Below, in pieces: positions 6,932 through 15,965 of a stretch of 54,005 bases of DNA. The translations under genes and the position numbers were made by a program. Below the pieces are notes generated by a model. The model had not been told where the DNA came from. It saw nothing but the letters and a program-made list of their open reading frames with translations, and did no database searches. Origin of the DNA: an uncultured Collinsella sp. (GTDB lineage Bacteria; Actinomycetota; Coriobacteriia; Coriobacteriales; Coriobacteriaceae); contig URIA01000007.1 of NCBI GenBank assembly GCA_900547765.1, positions 1 through 54,005 of the forward strand. Direction: 5' to 3'. Every line of letters begins with the position of its first letter. Within the stretch, counting starts at the first letter, position 1.

Positions 6932-9900
6932 ATGGACACCATTAACGATTGGGAAAACCAAGCGCTCACCCATAGGAACCGCCTGGCACCCCATGCGTAC
7001 TTTATGGGTTATGAGACCGCCGATCTCGCTGCAACGTACAGCCGCGAGCTGTCGCGCGGGTTTGTCCAGCTGTCCGGCTCGTGGCAATTCCGCCTCTTTG
7101 AGGGCCCCGCTGCCGTCTCTAACGAGGAGCTTTCCACGTACGAGCCCGAGTGGGATCACGTGGAGGTTCCGCACCTGTGGCAGGTGGACGGCTATGGCAA
7201 CCTTGCCTACACCGACGAGGGTTTTCCGTTCCCGGTGGATCAGCCGTTCGTTCCCTCTGACGATCCCACGGGCGTGTACCAGCGCATCGTCAACCTTCCC
7301 GCCGTTCCTGCCGGCGCTCGCGAGATCATTCGCTTTGACGGCATCGAGAGCTATGGCGAGCTGTACGTCAACGGTCAGTTTATCGGCATGACCAAGGGTT
7401 CGCGCCTGTCTGCCGAGTTCGACGTGACCGACGCGCTCGTCGAGGGCGACAACCTGTTTGCGGTCAAGGTCCTGCAGTACAGCGATGGCAGCTATATCGA
7501 GGATCAGGACATGTGGTGGGCCTCGGGCATCTTCCGCGATGTGTATCTTATGCAGCGTCCCGCCGCACACCTGGTCGACTTTAGGTTCCGCACGCACCGC
7601 GAGGGCGATGCCGCTCTGATCACGCTCGATACGGTTGCCGAGGGAGCTACCCGCGTTGTGTTTACGCTCAGTGATGGCGAGAACGTGGTGGCTACGGGTG
7701 AGTGCGTCGACGGCCATGCCGAGTGCAGCGTGACCGATGCCCACTTCTGGAATCCCGAGGATCCCTTCCTCTATGACCTTACGTTTGAGGTCTACGACGG
7801 TGACCAGGTCAGCGAGTACGTCCCGCATCGCCAGGGTCTTGCCGAGGTGACGGTCGAGGGCAATCATATCTACCTCAACGGTACTTACTTTAAGATGCAT
7901 GGCGTCAACCGCCACGATCACGACGATCACAAGGGCCGCGCCGTGGGCCTCGATCGCATGCGCCGCGACCTGGAGCTCATGAAGCAGCACAACATCAACG
8001 CGGTGCGCACGTCCCACTACGCCAACGACCCGCGCTTTTACGAGCTGTGCGACGAGTACGGCATCATGCTGGTCGCCGAGACCGATATGGAGAGCCACGG
8101 CTTCGAGAATATCGGCAATATCGCCCTGGTCACCGACGACCCGGCATGGGAGCCGGCCTACGTCGACCGCATTGAGCGCCTGGTGATGCAGGAGCGCAAC
8201 CACGCCTGCATCATTATGTGGTCGATGGGCAACGAGAGCGGCTATGGCTGCAACATCCGCGCGATGTACGCCAAGGCTCACGAGCTCGATGGTCGTCCGG
8301 TCCATTACGAGGAGGACCGCAACGCCGATACCGTCGACGTTATCTCCACCATGTACTCCCGTGTGTCGCAGATGAACGACTTTGGTGAGCATCCATTCCC
8401 CAAGCCGCGCATCAACTGCGAGTACGGTCACTCCATGGGCAACGGCCCCGGAGGCCTGTCCGAGTATCAGGAGGTCTTCGATCGCTGGGATTGCATCCAA
8501 GGCCAGTTTATCTGGGAATGGTGCGACCACGGTTTGGCTGCTGTGACCGAGGACGGCGTTGCCTACGATATGTATGGTGGCGACAACGGCGATTACCCCA
8601 ACAACAGCAACTTCTGCATCGATGGCATGGTGTTCCCCTGGCAGCAGCCGAGTCCGGGCCTCACTGAGTATGGCCAGGTCATCTGCCCGGTTCGCATGGC
8701 TTATGACGCCGAGGCAGGCGAGCTGACTGTCACTAACAAGCGTTGGTTTACCACCCTCGAGGATGTGTGCCTGTCGGCCGAGACCCTGGTGGACGGCGAC
8801 GTGGTCTGCCGCAAGACGCTCATGCCCGGTGCGGTTGCCCCCGGCGAGTCCGTCCAGCTTCCGCTAGTGATTCACGAGGCCGCGGTAGGCGAGACCCTGC
8901 TGACCGTGCGCGCCTACACCATGGCCGCTCACGTCTGGTGCGAGCCGATGTTCCAGTTGGGTGCTAGCCAGTTTGCCATCGCCAACCATCCGGCGCCGGC
9001 CATCGCCGCCCCCGCTCGTCCTGAGCTTACGGTCGAGGAGACCGAGCAGGAGATCCGCATTCACTCCCTCAACGGCGAGCTGGCCTTCAGCAAAGTCAAC
9101 GGTACCGTGAGCGAGTGGAAGGCATCCGGTCGCGACGTCATGGCCTCTGGTCCCCAGGTTGGTTTTTGGCATCCGCTCGTCGACAACCACGCTCAGGAGT
9201 ATGACTCCCTGTGGAAGGACAACTTCATCGATGTGATGCAGACGTCTACCCGCAAGGTTTCTTGGAAGCAGGATGGCAATGCGGTCGTCGTTACCGTGAG
9301 CCAGCGTATCGCTCCTCCCGTCCGCGCGTTCGGCATGCGCGTCGAGCTCATCTACACCGTGCTTCCGAGTGGCCGCGTCGACCTCAAGGTTTCCGGCGAG
9401 CCCTACGGCGACTATTCGGACATTATCCCGCGCATCGGCATCTCCTTCGAGGTTCCCGGTTGTGATCGTGCCGTCGAGTGGTATGGCCACGGCCCGGGCG
9501 AGAACTATCCGGACTCGCTGCGCGCCAACCCGGTCGGTCATTACCGCACTACGGTCGACGACATGTTCACGCCCTACGTTATGCCCCAGGACTGCGCCAA
9601 CCGCGAGGGTACCCGCTGGGTCGCCCTGCGCTCCAGCCACGGTGACGGTCTGGTCGTGACGCGTCCGAGCGACGCCGCTTCCAATCCGTTCTCGTTCTCC
9701 GCATGGCCCTATAGCTGCGAGGCTATCGATAACGCCAAGCATGTCTACGATCTTGTCCCGGGCGACACGGTTACGGTCAACATCAACGACCAGCTGCTCG
9801 GCCTTGGCTCGAACTCTTGGGGTTCCGAGGTGCTCGATTCCTATCGCACCCGTTTTGAGAGCTTCAGCTTTGAGGTGTCCCTGCGACCGCTGACGTCTGC

Positions 9901-9940
9901 CGATCTGGCTCAGGCGCTGGCACCCATTAAGGAGGCATAA
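6932..9940 (+). CDS. lacZ: Beta-galactosidase, GH2 family (LacZ/EbgA type)
   Basis: Hydrolyses lactose and other beta-galactosides in the cytoplasm. The 1002-residue length and five-domain GH2 organisation match LacZ/EbgA. The acid/base glutamate is in MWSMGNESGYG (E435) and the nucleophile in GQFIWEWCDHG (E529). The C-terminal Bgal_small_N domain is recognisable (residues ~690-980, ending PLTSADLAQAL). No signal peptide is present. The ATG at 6932 follows a GAAGGAG ribosome site. An EbgC-like gene starts 3 bp after the stop, so the enzyme may be an EbgA-EbgC type complex. Expression is probably controlled by the divergent LacI-type repressor through the three operators. Confidence 0.96.
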   Translation: MDTINDWENQALTHRNRLAPHAYFMGYETADLAATYSRELSRGFVQLSGSWQFRLFEGPAAVSNEELSTYEPEWDHVEVPHLWQVDGYGNLAYTDEGFPFPVDQPFVPSDDPTGVYQRIVNLPAVPAGAREIIRFDGIESYGELYVNGQFIGMTKGSRLSAEFDVTDALVEGDNLFAVKVLQYSDGSYIEDQDMWWASGIFRDVYLMQRPAAHLVDFRFRTHREGDAALITLDTVAEGATRVVFTLSDGENVVATGECVDGHAECSVTDAHFWNPEDPFLYDLTFEVYDGDQVSEYVPHRQGLAEVTVEGNHIYLNGTYFKMHGVNRHDHDDHKGRAVGLDRMRRDLELMKQHNINAVRTSHYANDPRFYELCDEYGIMLVAETDMESHGFENIGNIALVTDDPAWEPAYVDRIERLVMQERNHACIIMWSMGNESGYGCNIRAMYAKAHELDGRPVHYEEDRNADTVDVISTMYSRVSQMNDFGEHPFPKPRINCEYGHSMGNGPGGLSEYQEVFDRWDCIQGQFIWEWCDHGLAAVTEDGVAYDMYGGDNGDYPNNSNFCIDGMVFPWQQPSPGLTEYGQVICPVRMAYDAEAGELTVTNKRWFTTLEDVCLSAETLVDGDVVCRKTLMPGAVAPGESVQLPLVIHEAAVGETLLTVRAYTMAAHVWCEPMFQLGASQFAIANHPAPAIAAPARPELTVEETEQEIRIHSLNGELAFSKVNGTVSEWKASGRDVMASGPQVGFWHPLVDNHAQEYDSLWKDNFIDVMQTSTRKVSWKQDGNAVVVTVSQRIAPPVRAFGMRVELIYTVLPSGRVDLKVSGEPYGDYSDIIPRIGISFEVPGCDRAVEWYGHGPGENYPDSLRANPVGHYRTTVDDMFTPYVMPQDCANREGTRWVALRSSHGDGLVVTRPSDAASNPFSFSAWPYSCEAIDNAKHVYDLVPGDTVTVNINDQLLGLGSNSWGSEVLDSYRTRFESFSFEVSLRPLTSADLAQALAPIKEA

Positions 9941-9943
9941 GTC

Positions 9944-10399
9944 ATGCATATCTTTAACTCGCGTGCCGATTTCGACGCCCAGATGAAGTCCGTCAAGAAG
10001 TGGATGCGTACCGGTCAGGCACTCGACGGCGTTTCTGAACTGCAGCACGATGTGGCGTACTCTATCGGCGACTCGCTGGTGTATTGGTGGGTGAACGCCC
10101 TCGAGGCGGCTACTGCCGATCTGGTCGGTCACCGTCGCTACCATGCCGTGCTCGCTCCGCTCGACGGCGCCCTGACCGTCGAGGTGGCTTCCAAGGCAGG
10201 CCTCACCTGCACCCGCGCTTACAGCGATATCGATGATCGCGAGCGCTTTGAGGGGGCGGGGGAGACCGTGACGATTCCCGCTGGCGGCGTTGCCGTCGTC
10301 GAGATCGACGAGGCTTACCGTGTTATCGCCGAGGCTTCGGATCCCCGCGTCGTGGTACTGCACGTGACGGTCGAAGGTTATTCCTTCCCCAACAAGTAG
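9944..10399 (+). CDS. EbgC-like YhcH/YjgK/YiaL (DUF386) family protein
   Basis: 151-residue single-domain protein of the YhcH/YjgK/YiaL cupin-like family, to which the beta subunit of Ebg beta-galactosidase belongs. Visible features are the AYSDIDDRERFEG stretch and the C-terminal VVLHVTVEGYSF block typical of the family. The start is 3 bp after lacZ with the ribosome site AAGGAGG inside the lacZ end, indicating translational coupling. By analogy with EbgAC it may be a small subunit or a mutarotase-like accessory of the galactosidase. The family assignment is fairly firm and the function is inferred from the neighbour. Confidence 0.8.
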   Translation: MHIFNSRADFDAQMKSVKKWMRTGQALDGVSELQHDVAYSIGDSLVYWWVNALEAATADLVGHRRYHAVLAPLDGALTVEVASKAGLTCTRAYSDIDDRERFEGAGETVTIPAGGVAVVEIDEAYRVIAEASDPRVVVLHVTVEGYSFPNK

Positions 10400-10552
10400 T
10401 ATTCGTCCGTTTGGACGTTTGCTTCGCGCCGTTAAGGGGGATGGCTTTGTTGACTCCCTTTTCCCCATTCCCCTTAGCAGGTGCGCCGTCCGTGTTTGCA
10501 CTTGCAGCTCGGACGGGTTTAGATGACATTTAATAGATGATTGGGAGGGCTT

Positions 10553-12015
10553 ATGAGCTCTGAAAAACGAGGAACGATTGGTTCGTTCGCTCTGCTGGGC
10601 ATGACGGTCGCCGCCGTGTTCGGTATCAAGAACATCATCAACAACAACGCGGCTATCGGCTTGGCAGCTGCGCCGTCGTTCTTCTTCGCCACGCTTTTGT
10701 ACTTTGTCCCCTATACCCTGGTTACCGCCGAGTTCGTCGGCCTTAACAAGGACTCCGAGTCCGGCGTGTACGCATGGGTTAAGACCTCGATGGGTGGCCG
10801 CTGGGCGTTCCTGACGGCATTTAGCTACTGGTTCGTTAACCTGTTCTACTTTGCGTCCGTCCTGCCCAATGTCATCATCTACGCGAGCTACGTGTTCTTT
10901 GGTGCCAATGCTGAGCTTTCGCAGCTGTGGATCACCATTATTGAGATCGTCGTCTTTGCTATTGCCACGTGGGTTTCGACCAAGGGCGCTAAGTGGATCG
11001 GCTCTATTTCCTCCTTCGGTTCGACCGCGGCTCTCGGCCTGACTGCCGTGTTCATCCTGCTGTCCCTGGCTGCTGCCCTTGGCGGCGTCGAGTTCGCTAC
11101 GGCTCCTACTCCCGCCAACATGGCTCCCGACATGAGCAACTTCGCTACTATGTGGGCTTCTTCGGTACGCTTGCCTGGATCATCCAGGGCGTTGGCGGCG
11201 CTGAGTCTGTCGGCGTGTTCCTTAACGACCTTAAGGGTGGCGTCAAGGCTTTCGTGCGCACCGTCGTTATCGCTGGCCTGACCATCGGCCTTCTGTATGC
11301 AGGCGCTTCGCTGCTGGTTAACCTGTTCATCCCCGAGGGCAGCGTTGCCATCTCCACCGGTATCTTCGACGTATTCGGCGCCGTCTTTGCCCACTTTGGC
11401 ATTCCCATGGAAGTGTCCACGCGCGTCATTGGCCTGATCCTTCTCGCTGCCACGCTGGGCTCTCTCATGATGTGGACCTCTGCTCCCATCAAGGTCTTCT
11501 TCACCGAGATCCCCAAGGGCGTTTTTGGTAGCAAGATCGTCGAGCTCAACGAGCACGGCATTCCTGCCCGCGCTGCCTGGCTGCAGTTCGCCATCGTCGT
11601 CCCCATCCTGATCATCCCGGCCCTGGGCTCCGGTAACCTCGACGACCTGCTCATGATCGTCACCAACATGACGGCTGCCACCGCTCTGCTCCCGCCGCTG
11701 CTGATCCTGCTTGCCTACTTTATGCTGCGTAAGAACTTCGATGCTGCTCCCCGTGGCTTCCGCATGGGCTCGCGCAGCTTTGGCCTGGTCGTTGCCGCAT
11801 TCCTGCTTGTGGTCTTCTGCTTCGTGCTTATCTGCGGCACCATTCCGCTCGATCAGCCGCTGTGGTTGACGCTGGTCTACAACGTTGGCGGTGTGGTTGT
11901 CTTCCTGGGCCTTGCCGTGATGTGGTACAACCGCTATATCAACCGTCTGCGCGAGACCGATCCCGAGGCCGCCGAGAACGAGCTTCGCCCCTCCGTCCTC
12001 GACATGATGGAGTAG
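10553..12015 (+). pseudogene. APC-family amino-acid antiporter (GadC/YjeM-like), frameshifted
   Basis: Two overlapping frames together encode one membrane transporter of about 487 residues with 12 hydrophobic segments. The first part starts at 10553 (GGGAGGG ribosome site; RGTIGSFALLGMTVAAVFGI, then NNNAAIGLAAAPSFFFA) and keeps the frame until ~11156. The second continues as GFFGTLAWIIQGVGGAESVG to 12015. The switch occurs at a GGG run (11154-11156): one extra G would read ATG TGG GGC TTC TTC GGT and restore one protein. This is either a real inactivating or phase-variable contraction or a sequencing error. The family (glutamate/GABA-type antiporters) is judged from the N-terminus. It follows lacZ-ebgC by 150 bp, an odd partner for a lactose operon, and a terminator follows it. 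Confidence 0.85.
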
Positions 12016-12062
12016 TGGCTAGGATTAATCTACGGCTGTGGAATAAATCGATTTCCTTTCCT

Positions 12063-12096
12063 AAGGAGGGGCCTTACGAGGCCCCTCCTTTTGTGT
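12063..12096 (+). terminator. Terminator after the antiporter gene
   Basis: The stem AAGGAGGGGCC pairs with GGCCCCTCCTT around a 6-nt loop. A T-rich tail (TTGTGTTTT) follows, closing the lacZ transcription unit. Confidence 0.88.
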
Positions 12097-12118
12097 TTTG
12101 GGGCATGGTTTTGGACCC

Positions 12119-12336
12119 CGTGTTCAAAAAATGCCAAATATGAGTACTGTTGCAAAAGAGGTGTCATATTTTTCGGCCTGTTCTGAGCGAAAATGGGCTT
12201 AAAATCAATTTATCTAACCCCCCTTAAAGGGCGTTTGTCGGCTTTCAGCCTCTTCGAATCGCTCAAGGTGGGCAATTTGCTCTCGATTTTGCTGCTACTA
12301 AATTGGTGACAGTACTCATATTTGCCACTTTTTGCC
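12119..12336. repeat. Long inverted-repeat element upstream of the HPr gene
   Basis: Arms at 12132-12150 and 12309-12327 match at 18 of 19 positions (core CAAATATGAGTACTGT). A looser match extends outward to about 32 nt per arm (CGTG..CAAAAA). The enclosed ~158 nt has no reading frame. It is comparable in size to elements at 28337-28497 and 37278-37480. No target duplication is evident to me. Confidence 0.7.
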
Positions 12337-12437
12337 CACGAGGTGTTCGGAGGAGCTCTCGACAAGCATCTAACGCTACAATAGCTACCACGTGGCTGGG
12401 TTTTGCCGGCCGAATGTACGATGTCGTGGGAGGGGAC

Positions 12438-12686
12438 ATGGTCGAGTTTACAAAAACGATTAAAGATCCGTTGGGACTACATGCCCGCCCGGTTGCGCTG
12501 CTCTATGACATCATTGCCAAGCATCGTAGCGACGTGTCAGTTTCGATTGGCAATCGTCATGTCGATGGCCGCGACGTTATAGGGCTCATGGCACTCTGTG
12601 GCGAATGTGGCGAGGACATCGTGTTCCGCGTTTCGGGCGTGGATGAGGCCTCGTGCGTCACGTCGATCAGAAACCTCTCGCTCTAA
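12438..12686 (+). CDS. HPr-like phosphocarrier protein with Asp at the Ser46 position
   Basis: 82-residue protein colinear with HPr, the phosphocarrier of the sugar phosphotransferase system. The active-site histidine is present in DPLGLHARPVALL, in the place of HPr His15. Aligned without gaps to the B. subtilis protein as I recall it, the regulatory segment KSIMGVMSLG reads RDVIGLMALC, so the serine phosphorylated by HPr kinase is Asp. It might therefore permanently resemble P-Ser-HPr, or simply escape the kinase. The ATG at 12438 follows a GGGAGGGG ribosome site; an upstream in-frame start at 12303 would begin inside the inverted repeat. No other PTS gene is adjacent and a terminator follows, so it is monocistronic. 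Confidence 0.88.
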   Translation: MVEFTKTIKDPLGLHARPVALLYDIIAKHRSDVSVSIGNRHVDGRDVIGLMALCGECGEDIVFRVSGVDEASCVTSIRNLSL

Positions 12687-12695
12687 GCATGACAG

Positions 12696-12733
12696 GGCGC
12701 GGCAAAGGACAGCTCTTTGCCGCGCCTTTTTGT
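12696..12733 (+). terminator. Terminator of the HPr-like gene
   Basis: A perfect 12-bp stem, GGCGCGGCAAAG with CTTTGCCGCGCC, has a 7-nt loop followed by TTTTTGTTT. Confidence 0.93.
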
Positions 12734-12778
12734 TTCGTATAGGAAACTTTTTCGAAATCTGAATGGGGACCCTTTCCA

Positions 12779-12832
12779 AAAAGTTAACCACGTGTTAGTT
12801 TACTAAAGCGAACATAGGCGTGGTTAACTTTT
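12779..12832. promoter_or_regulatory. Inverted repeats in front of feoA, candidate iron-regulator sites
   Basis: AAAAGTTAACCACG (12779-12792) and its perfect complement (12819-12832) flank a 26-bp spacer. The spacer holds a second small palindrome, TTAGT-TT-ACTAA (12795-12806). The core AGTTAACCAC recurs, as GTGGTTAACT, at 15980-15989 just before the FeoB-associated gene. TTAG/CTAA symmetry is reminiscent of DtxR/MntR-type boxes. Metal control is inferred from the feo context. Confidence 0.5.
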
Positions 12833-12874
12833 ACCGCGTCGATGTTGAGGACGAACTGACGTTAGGAGCCACTC

Positions 12875-13117
12875 ATGTCTTGCGGACCGCAGATGCCGGC
12901 AATGCCGCTTTCGATGGTAAAAGCGGGCGAAACCGTGCGCGTGTCTCGTGTAAAGGGCAATGAGGACATGAAACACCACCTCAAGGACCTCGGCTTTGTT
13001 GAGGGCAACGAAATCCACGTGGTGAGCTCGAGTGGCGCCAATATCATCGTCACGGTGCTGGGCGCACGCTTTGGCATCGATTCCAAGGTTGCCATGCACA
13101 TCATGACCGTCGGTTAG
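12875..13117 (+). CDS. feoA: FeoA-domain protein 1
   Basis: 80-residue SH3-like FeoA protein, an accessory of the ferrous iron transporter FeoB. The conserved pattern is visible: KAGETVRVSRVKGNEDMKHH, then LKDLGFVEGNEIHVVSSSGA, VTVLGARFGIDSKVAMHI. It carries a short N-terminal extension with a Cys (MSCGPQMPAMPLS). The start is supported by TAGGAG before the ATG. It is the first gene of a feoA-feoA-feoB operon, 39 bp before the second feoA. The inverted repeats upstream are likely regulatory. Two adjacent FeoA proteins with different sequences suggest distinct or paired roles. Confidence 0.92.
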   Translation: MSCGPQMPAMPLSMVKAGETVRVSRVKGNEDMKHHLKDLGFVEGNEIHVVSSSGANIIVTVLGARFGIDSKVAMHIMTVG

Positions 13118-13156
13118 TCCGCAGCATTTCATAAAAACCGAAAGGGGGACAAGAGG

Positions 13157-13378
13157 ATGAAGACGTTGGGTGACGTTAAGGTGGGCGAGAGCTCCACCAT
13201 CGTCAAGCTTCACGGTGAGGGTGCGCTTCGCCGCCACCTTATGGACCTGGGGCTCATCAAGGGCACTTCGTTCAAGGTCGTGAAGGTCGCACCGCTCGGT
13301 GATCCGGTCGAGATCAACGTGCGCGGCTACGAGCTTTCCATCCGCAAGGAGGAGGCCGCCGTCGTCGAGGTCCAGTAA
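13157..13378 (+). CDS. feoA: FeoA-domain protein 2
   Basis: 73-residue second FeoA protein. The family pattern is clear: LGDVKVGESSTIVKLHGEGA, LRRHLMDLGLIKGTSFKVV, APLGDPVEINVRGYELSIRK. This copy has the PLGDPVE and GYELSIRKEEA motifs of standard FeoA, which the first copy lacks, so it is probably the canonical one. An AAAGGGGG ribosome site precedes the ATG. It is followed after 123 bp by feoB; that gap contains a TTAG/CTAA palindrome (13407-13426), perhaps an internal control point. Confidence 0.94.
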   Translation: MKTLGDVKVGESSTIVKLHGEGALRRHLMDLGLIKGTSFKVVKVAPLGDPVEINVRGYELSIRKEEAAVVEVQ

Positions 13379-13406
13379 GGACTCGCGGCGCATATTTCTG
13401 CAGATA

Positions 13407-13426
13407 AAGTTAGGTTTTTCTAACTT
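13407..13426. promoter_or_regulatory. Palindrome between feoA and feoB, candidate metal-regulator box
   Basis: AAGTTAG and CTAACTT are perfect 7-bp arms around GTTTTT. The layout resembles DtxR/MntR-family boxes and may allow feoB to be controlled separately from feoA. It could alternatively be a weak attenuator hairpin. Inference from context. Confidence 0.45.
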
Positions 13427-13501
13427 AATGCAGCAACTTTAAAGCACATTATCCAGCCTGCGCGGAGAAAGCAGCGCAGGCAAACAAGGAAGAAGGATTG
13501 A

Positions 13502-15829
13502 ATGGCGGATTCTCAGATCCATGTCGCGCTGGCGGGTAACCCCAACTGCGGCAAGACCACGCTTTTCAACCTGATCACCGGCGCCAACGGCTACGTTGGC
13601 AACTGGCCCGGCGTCACGGTTGAGAAAAAGGAAGCCAAGCTCCTAAGCGACAAGAACGTTACCATCACGGACCTCCCTGGCATCTACTCGCTTTCCCCCT
13701 ACAGCCCCGAGGAGCAATGCTCGCGCGATTACCTCATGAGCGGCGAGCCCGATGTTGTCGTCCAAGTTGTCGATGCCACCAACCTCGAGCGCAACCTGTA
13801 CCTGGCGCTTCAGGTCATCGAGACCGGCCTGCCCGTGGTCGTTGCCCTCAACATGGCCGACCTGGTCGAGAAGAATGGCGACAAGATCGACATTGACAAG
13901 CTTTCCAAGAAGCTCGGCTGCCCGGTTATGATGATCTCCGCTCTTAAGAACAAGGGCATCAAGGAGCTCTTCGAGCAGGTCAAGAAGTCCGCTGCTTCCA
14001 AGGGCCAGGTGCCGGAGCACAAGTTCGACTCCTCCATCGAGGACGTTCTGGATCACATCGAGAACAACCTGCCGGCGAGCGTTCCCGCCAACAAACACCG
14101 CTATTACGCCGTCAAGCTGTTTGAGCGTGATGCGGACGCCTGCAAGCTCATCAACCTCACCAAGGAGAAGGCCGCTCGCGTGGAGCAGCTGGTCGCCCAG
14201 TGCGAGCAGGACTGCGACGACGACGCCGAGTCCATCATCACCGGCGAGCGCTACGGCGTGATTGCCCACATCATTGACGAGTGCCTCACCAAGGCTCCTG
14301 CGAAGATGAGCACCTCCGAGAAGATCGACCGCGTGGTTACCAACCGTATCCTGGGCCTGCCGATCTTCGTGGTCATCATGTTTGCCGTGTACTACATCGC
14401 CGTCTCCACCTTGGGCGGCACGGTGACCGACTTCACCAACGACCAGCTCTTTGGTACCGACGGCTGGTATGTGCTCGGTCAGGGCCGCGATGCCTATGAC
14501 GCAGCTGTCGAGGCTGCGGGTGACTCCGCCGATTCGGTTGACCCGGCGGAGTATGGCCCGTATGTTCCGGGTATTACCACCATGGTCCACGACGCACTTG
14601 TGGCGGGTGGCACCGAGGACGGTGGCCTGGTCGATTCGCTGGTCTGCGACGGTATCGTCGGCGGCCTGGGCGCCATTTTCGGCTTTGTGCCGCAGATGTT
14701 CCTGCTGTTCGTCATGCTGTCCTTCCTGGAAGACTGCGGCTATATGGCCCGCGTTGCCTTCATCATGGACCGCGTGTTCCGCCGCTTTGGCCTGTCCGGT
14801 AAGTCGTTCATCCCCATGCTCGTGTCTTCGGGCTGCGGCGTCCCCGGCGTCATGGCTACCAAGACCATCGAGAACGAGAAGGACCGCCGCATGACGGTCA
14901 TGACTACCACGTTCATCCCCTGCGGCGCTAAGCTGCCGATCATCGCCCTGCTCATGGGTTCCATCATCGGCGATTCTTCCACCACCGCGGCGTGGATCAG
15001 CCCGCTCTTCTACTTCCTGGGCGTCTTTGCCGTCATCGCCTCGGGCCTCATGCTCAAGAAGACCAAGCTCTTCGCCGGTCGCCCGACGCCGTTCGTTATG
15101 GAGCTTCCCGCCTACCACTTCCCGGCGATCCGCTCTTGGGCGCTGCACGTGTGGGAGCGCTGCTGGGCCTTTATCAAGAAGGCCGGCACGGTCATCTTCG
15201 CGTCCACTGTCGTGGTTTGGTTCCTGTCCAACTTTGGTAGCTACAACGGTTCCTTTGGCTTCCTGCCTGCGATGGACGGCATCCCCGAGGAGTTCATGGA
15301 CTACTCCGTGCTCGCCATGCTGGGCAACCTGGTCGCTTGGATCTTCGCCCCGCTCGGCTTTAGCACCTGGCAGGCAACCGCACTGACCGTCTCTGGCCTC
15401 GTCGCCAAGGAGAACGTCGTCGCCACCGCCGGCTCGCTGCTGTCCGTTGCCGACGCTGCCGAGACCGACCCGAGCCTGTGGACCGCGTTTGCCGGCATGT
15501 TCCCCACCATGGGCGCTTGCGTTGCCTTCGGCGCCTTCAACCTGCTGTGCGCTCCGTGCTTTGCCGCCATTGGCACCATCCGCAACCAGATGGATTCCGG
15601 CAAGTGGACTGCGATCGCCATCGGTTACGAGTGCGCCTTCGCTTGGGTGATCGGCCTGTTCATCAACCAGTTCTACAACTTGCTTGTTCTGGGTCAGTTT
15701 GGCATCTGGACGGTTGTGGCCATTGTGCTGCTGGTTGCGATGCTCTTCCAGATCTTCCGTCCCATGCCCAAGCATGCATGGACCGACGAGGACGAGACCA
15801 ACACTGCTTCCGCCGCAGTTTCCGCTTAA
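13502..15829 (+). CDS. feoB: Ferrous iron transporter FeoB
   Basis: 775-residue inner-membrane Fe(II) transporter with a cytoplasmic G-domain. G1 is LAGNPNCGKTTLFNLITGAN (residues ~9-28), G3 is DLPGIYSLSPYSPEE and G4 is NMADLVEK. The membrane part carries two Gate-like domains (FIPMLVSSGCGVPGVMATKT and FIPCGAKLPIIALLMGS) with conserved cysteines. It contains a sizeable Asp/Glu/Gly-rich insert (residues ~315-380) before GGLGAIFGFVPQMFLLFVML. It belongs with the two upstream feoA genes and the downstream Cys-rich membrane protein. A terminator follows the gene. Confidence 0.97.
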   Translation: MADSQIHVALAGNPNCGKTTLFNLITGANGYVGNWPGVTVEKKEAKLLSDKNVTITDLPGIYSLSPYSPEEQCSRDYLMSGEPDVVVQVVDATNLERNLYLALQVIETGLPVVVALNMADLVEKNGDKIDIDKLSKKLGCPVMMISALKNKGIKELFEQVKKSAASKGQVPEHKFDSSIEDVLDHIENNLPASVPANKHRYYAVKLFERDADACKLINLTKEKAARVEQLVAQCEQDCDDDAESIITGERYGVIAHIIDECLTKAPAKMSTSEKIDRVVTNRILGLPIFVVIMFAVYYIAVSTLGGTVTDFTNDQLFGTDGWYVLGQGRDAYDAAVEAAGDSADSVDPAEYGPYVPGITTMVHDALVAGGTEDGGLVDSLVCDGIVGGLGAIFGFVPQMFLLFVMLSFLEDCGYMARVAFIMDRVFRRFGLSGKSFIPMLVSSGCGVPGVMATKTIENEKDRRMTVMTTTFIPCGAKLPIIALLMGSIIGDSSTTAAWISPLFYFLGVFAVIASGLMLKKTKLFAGRPTPFVMELPAYHFPAIRSWALHVWERCWAFIKKAGTVIFASTVVVWFLSNFGSYNGSFGFLPAMDGIPEEFMDYSVLAMLGNLVAWIFAPLGFSTWQATALTVSGLVAKENVVATAGSLLSVADAAETDPSLWTAFAGMFPTMGACVAFGAFNLLCAPCFAAIGTIRNQMDSGKWTAIAIGYECAFAWVIGLFINQFYNLLVLGQFGIWTVVAIVLLVAMLFQIFRPMPKHAWTDEDETNTASAAVSA

Positions 15830-15858
15830 GTCCGAATAAGGATTAACCCCTTTCCACG

Positions 15859-15892
15859 AGCCCGGGTGTCCCAGCGACACTCGGGCTTTTTG
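15859..15892 (+). terminator. Terminator after feoB
   Basis: AGCCCGGGTGTC pairs with GACACTCGGGCT (11 of 12 positions) around a 5-nt loop, followed by TTTTGG. Confidence 0.87.
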
Positions 15893-15912
15893 GTGGGGGA
15901 GATATGGCGTTT

Positions 15913-15965
15913 CCGCAGATAAAACCGACCAAAATAAACCGTCCCTATTTGGTAGGTGGAGAATA
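15913..15965. repeat. Dispersed hairpin repeat, copy 1 (second copy at 50931)
   Basis: This stretch contains a small hairpin (ACCAAAATA with TATTTGGT around the GGGAC core). Its reverse complement matches 50931-50989 closely over about 55 nt, with a few substitutions and a 1-nt indel. The shared blocks include CCAAATAGGGAC, GGTTTATTTTGGT, GGTTTTATCTG and AAACGCCAT. The two copies lie in opposite orientation in unrelated intergenic places. Confidence 0.75.
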
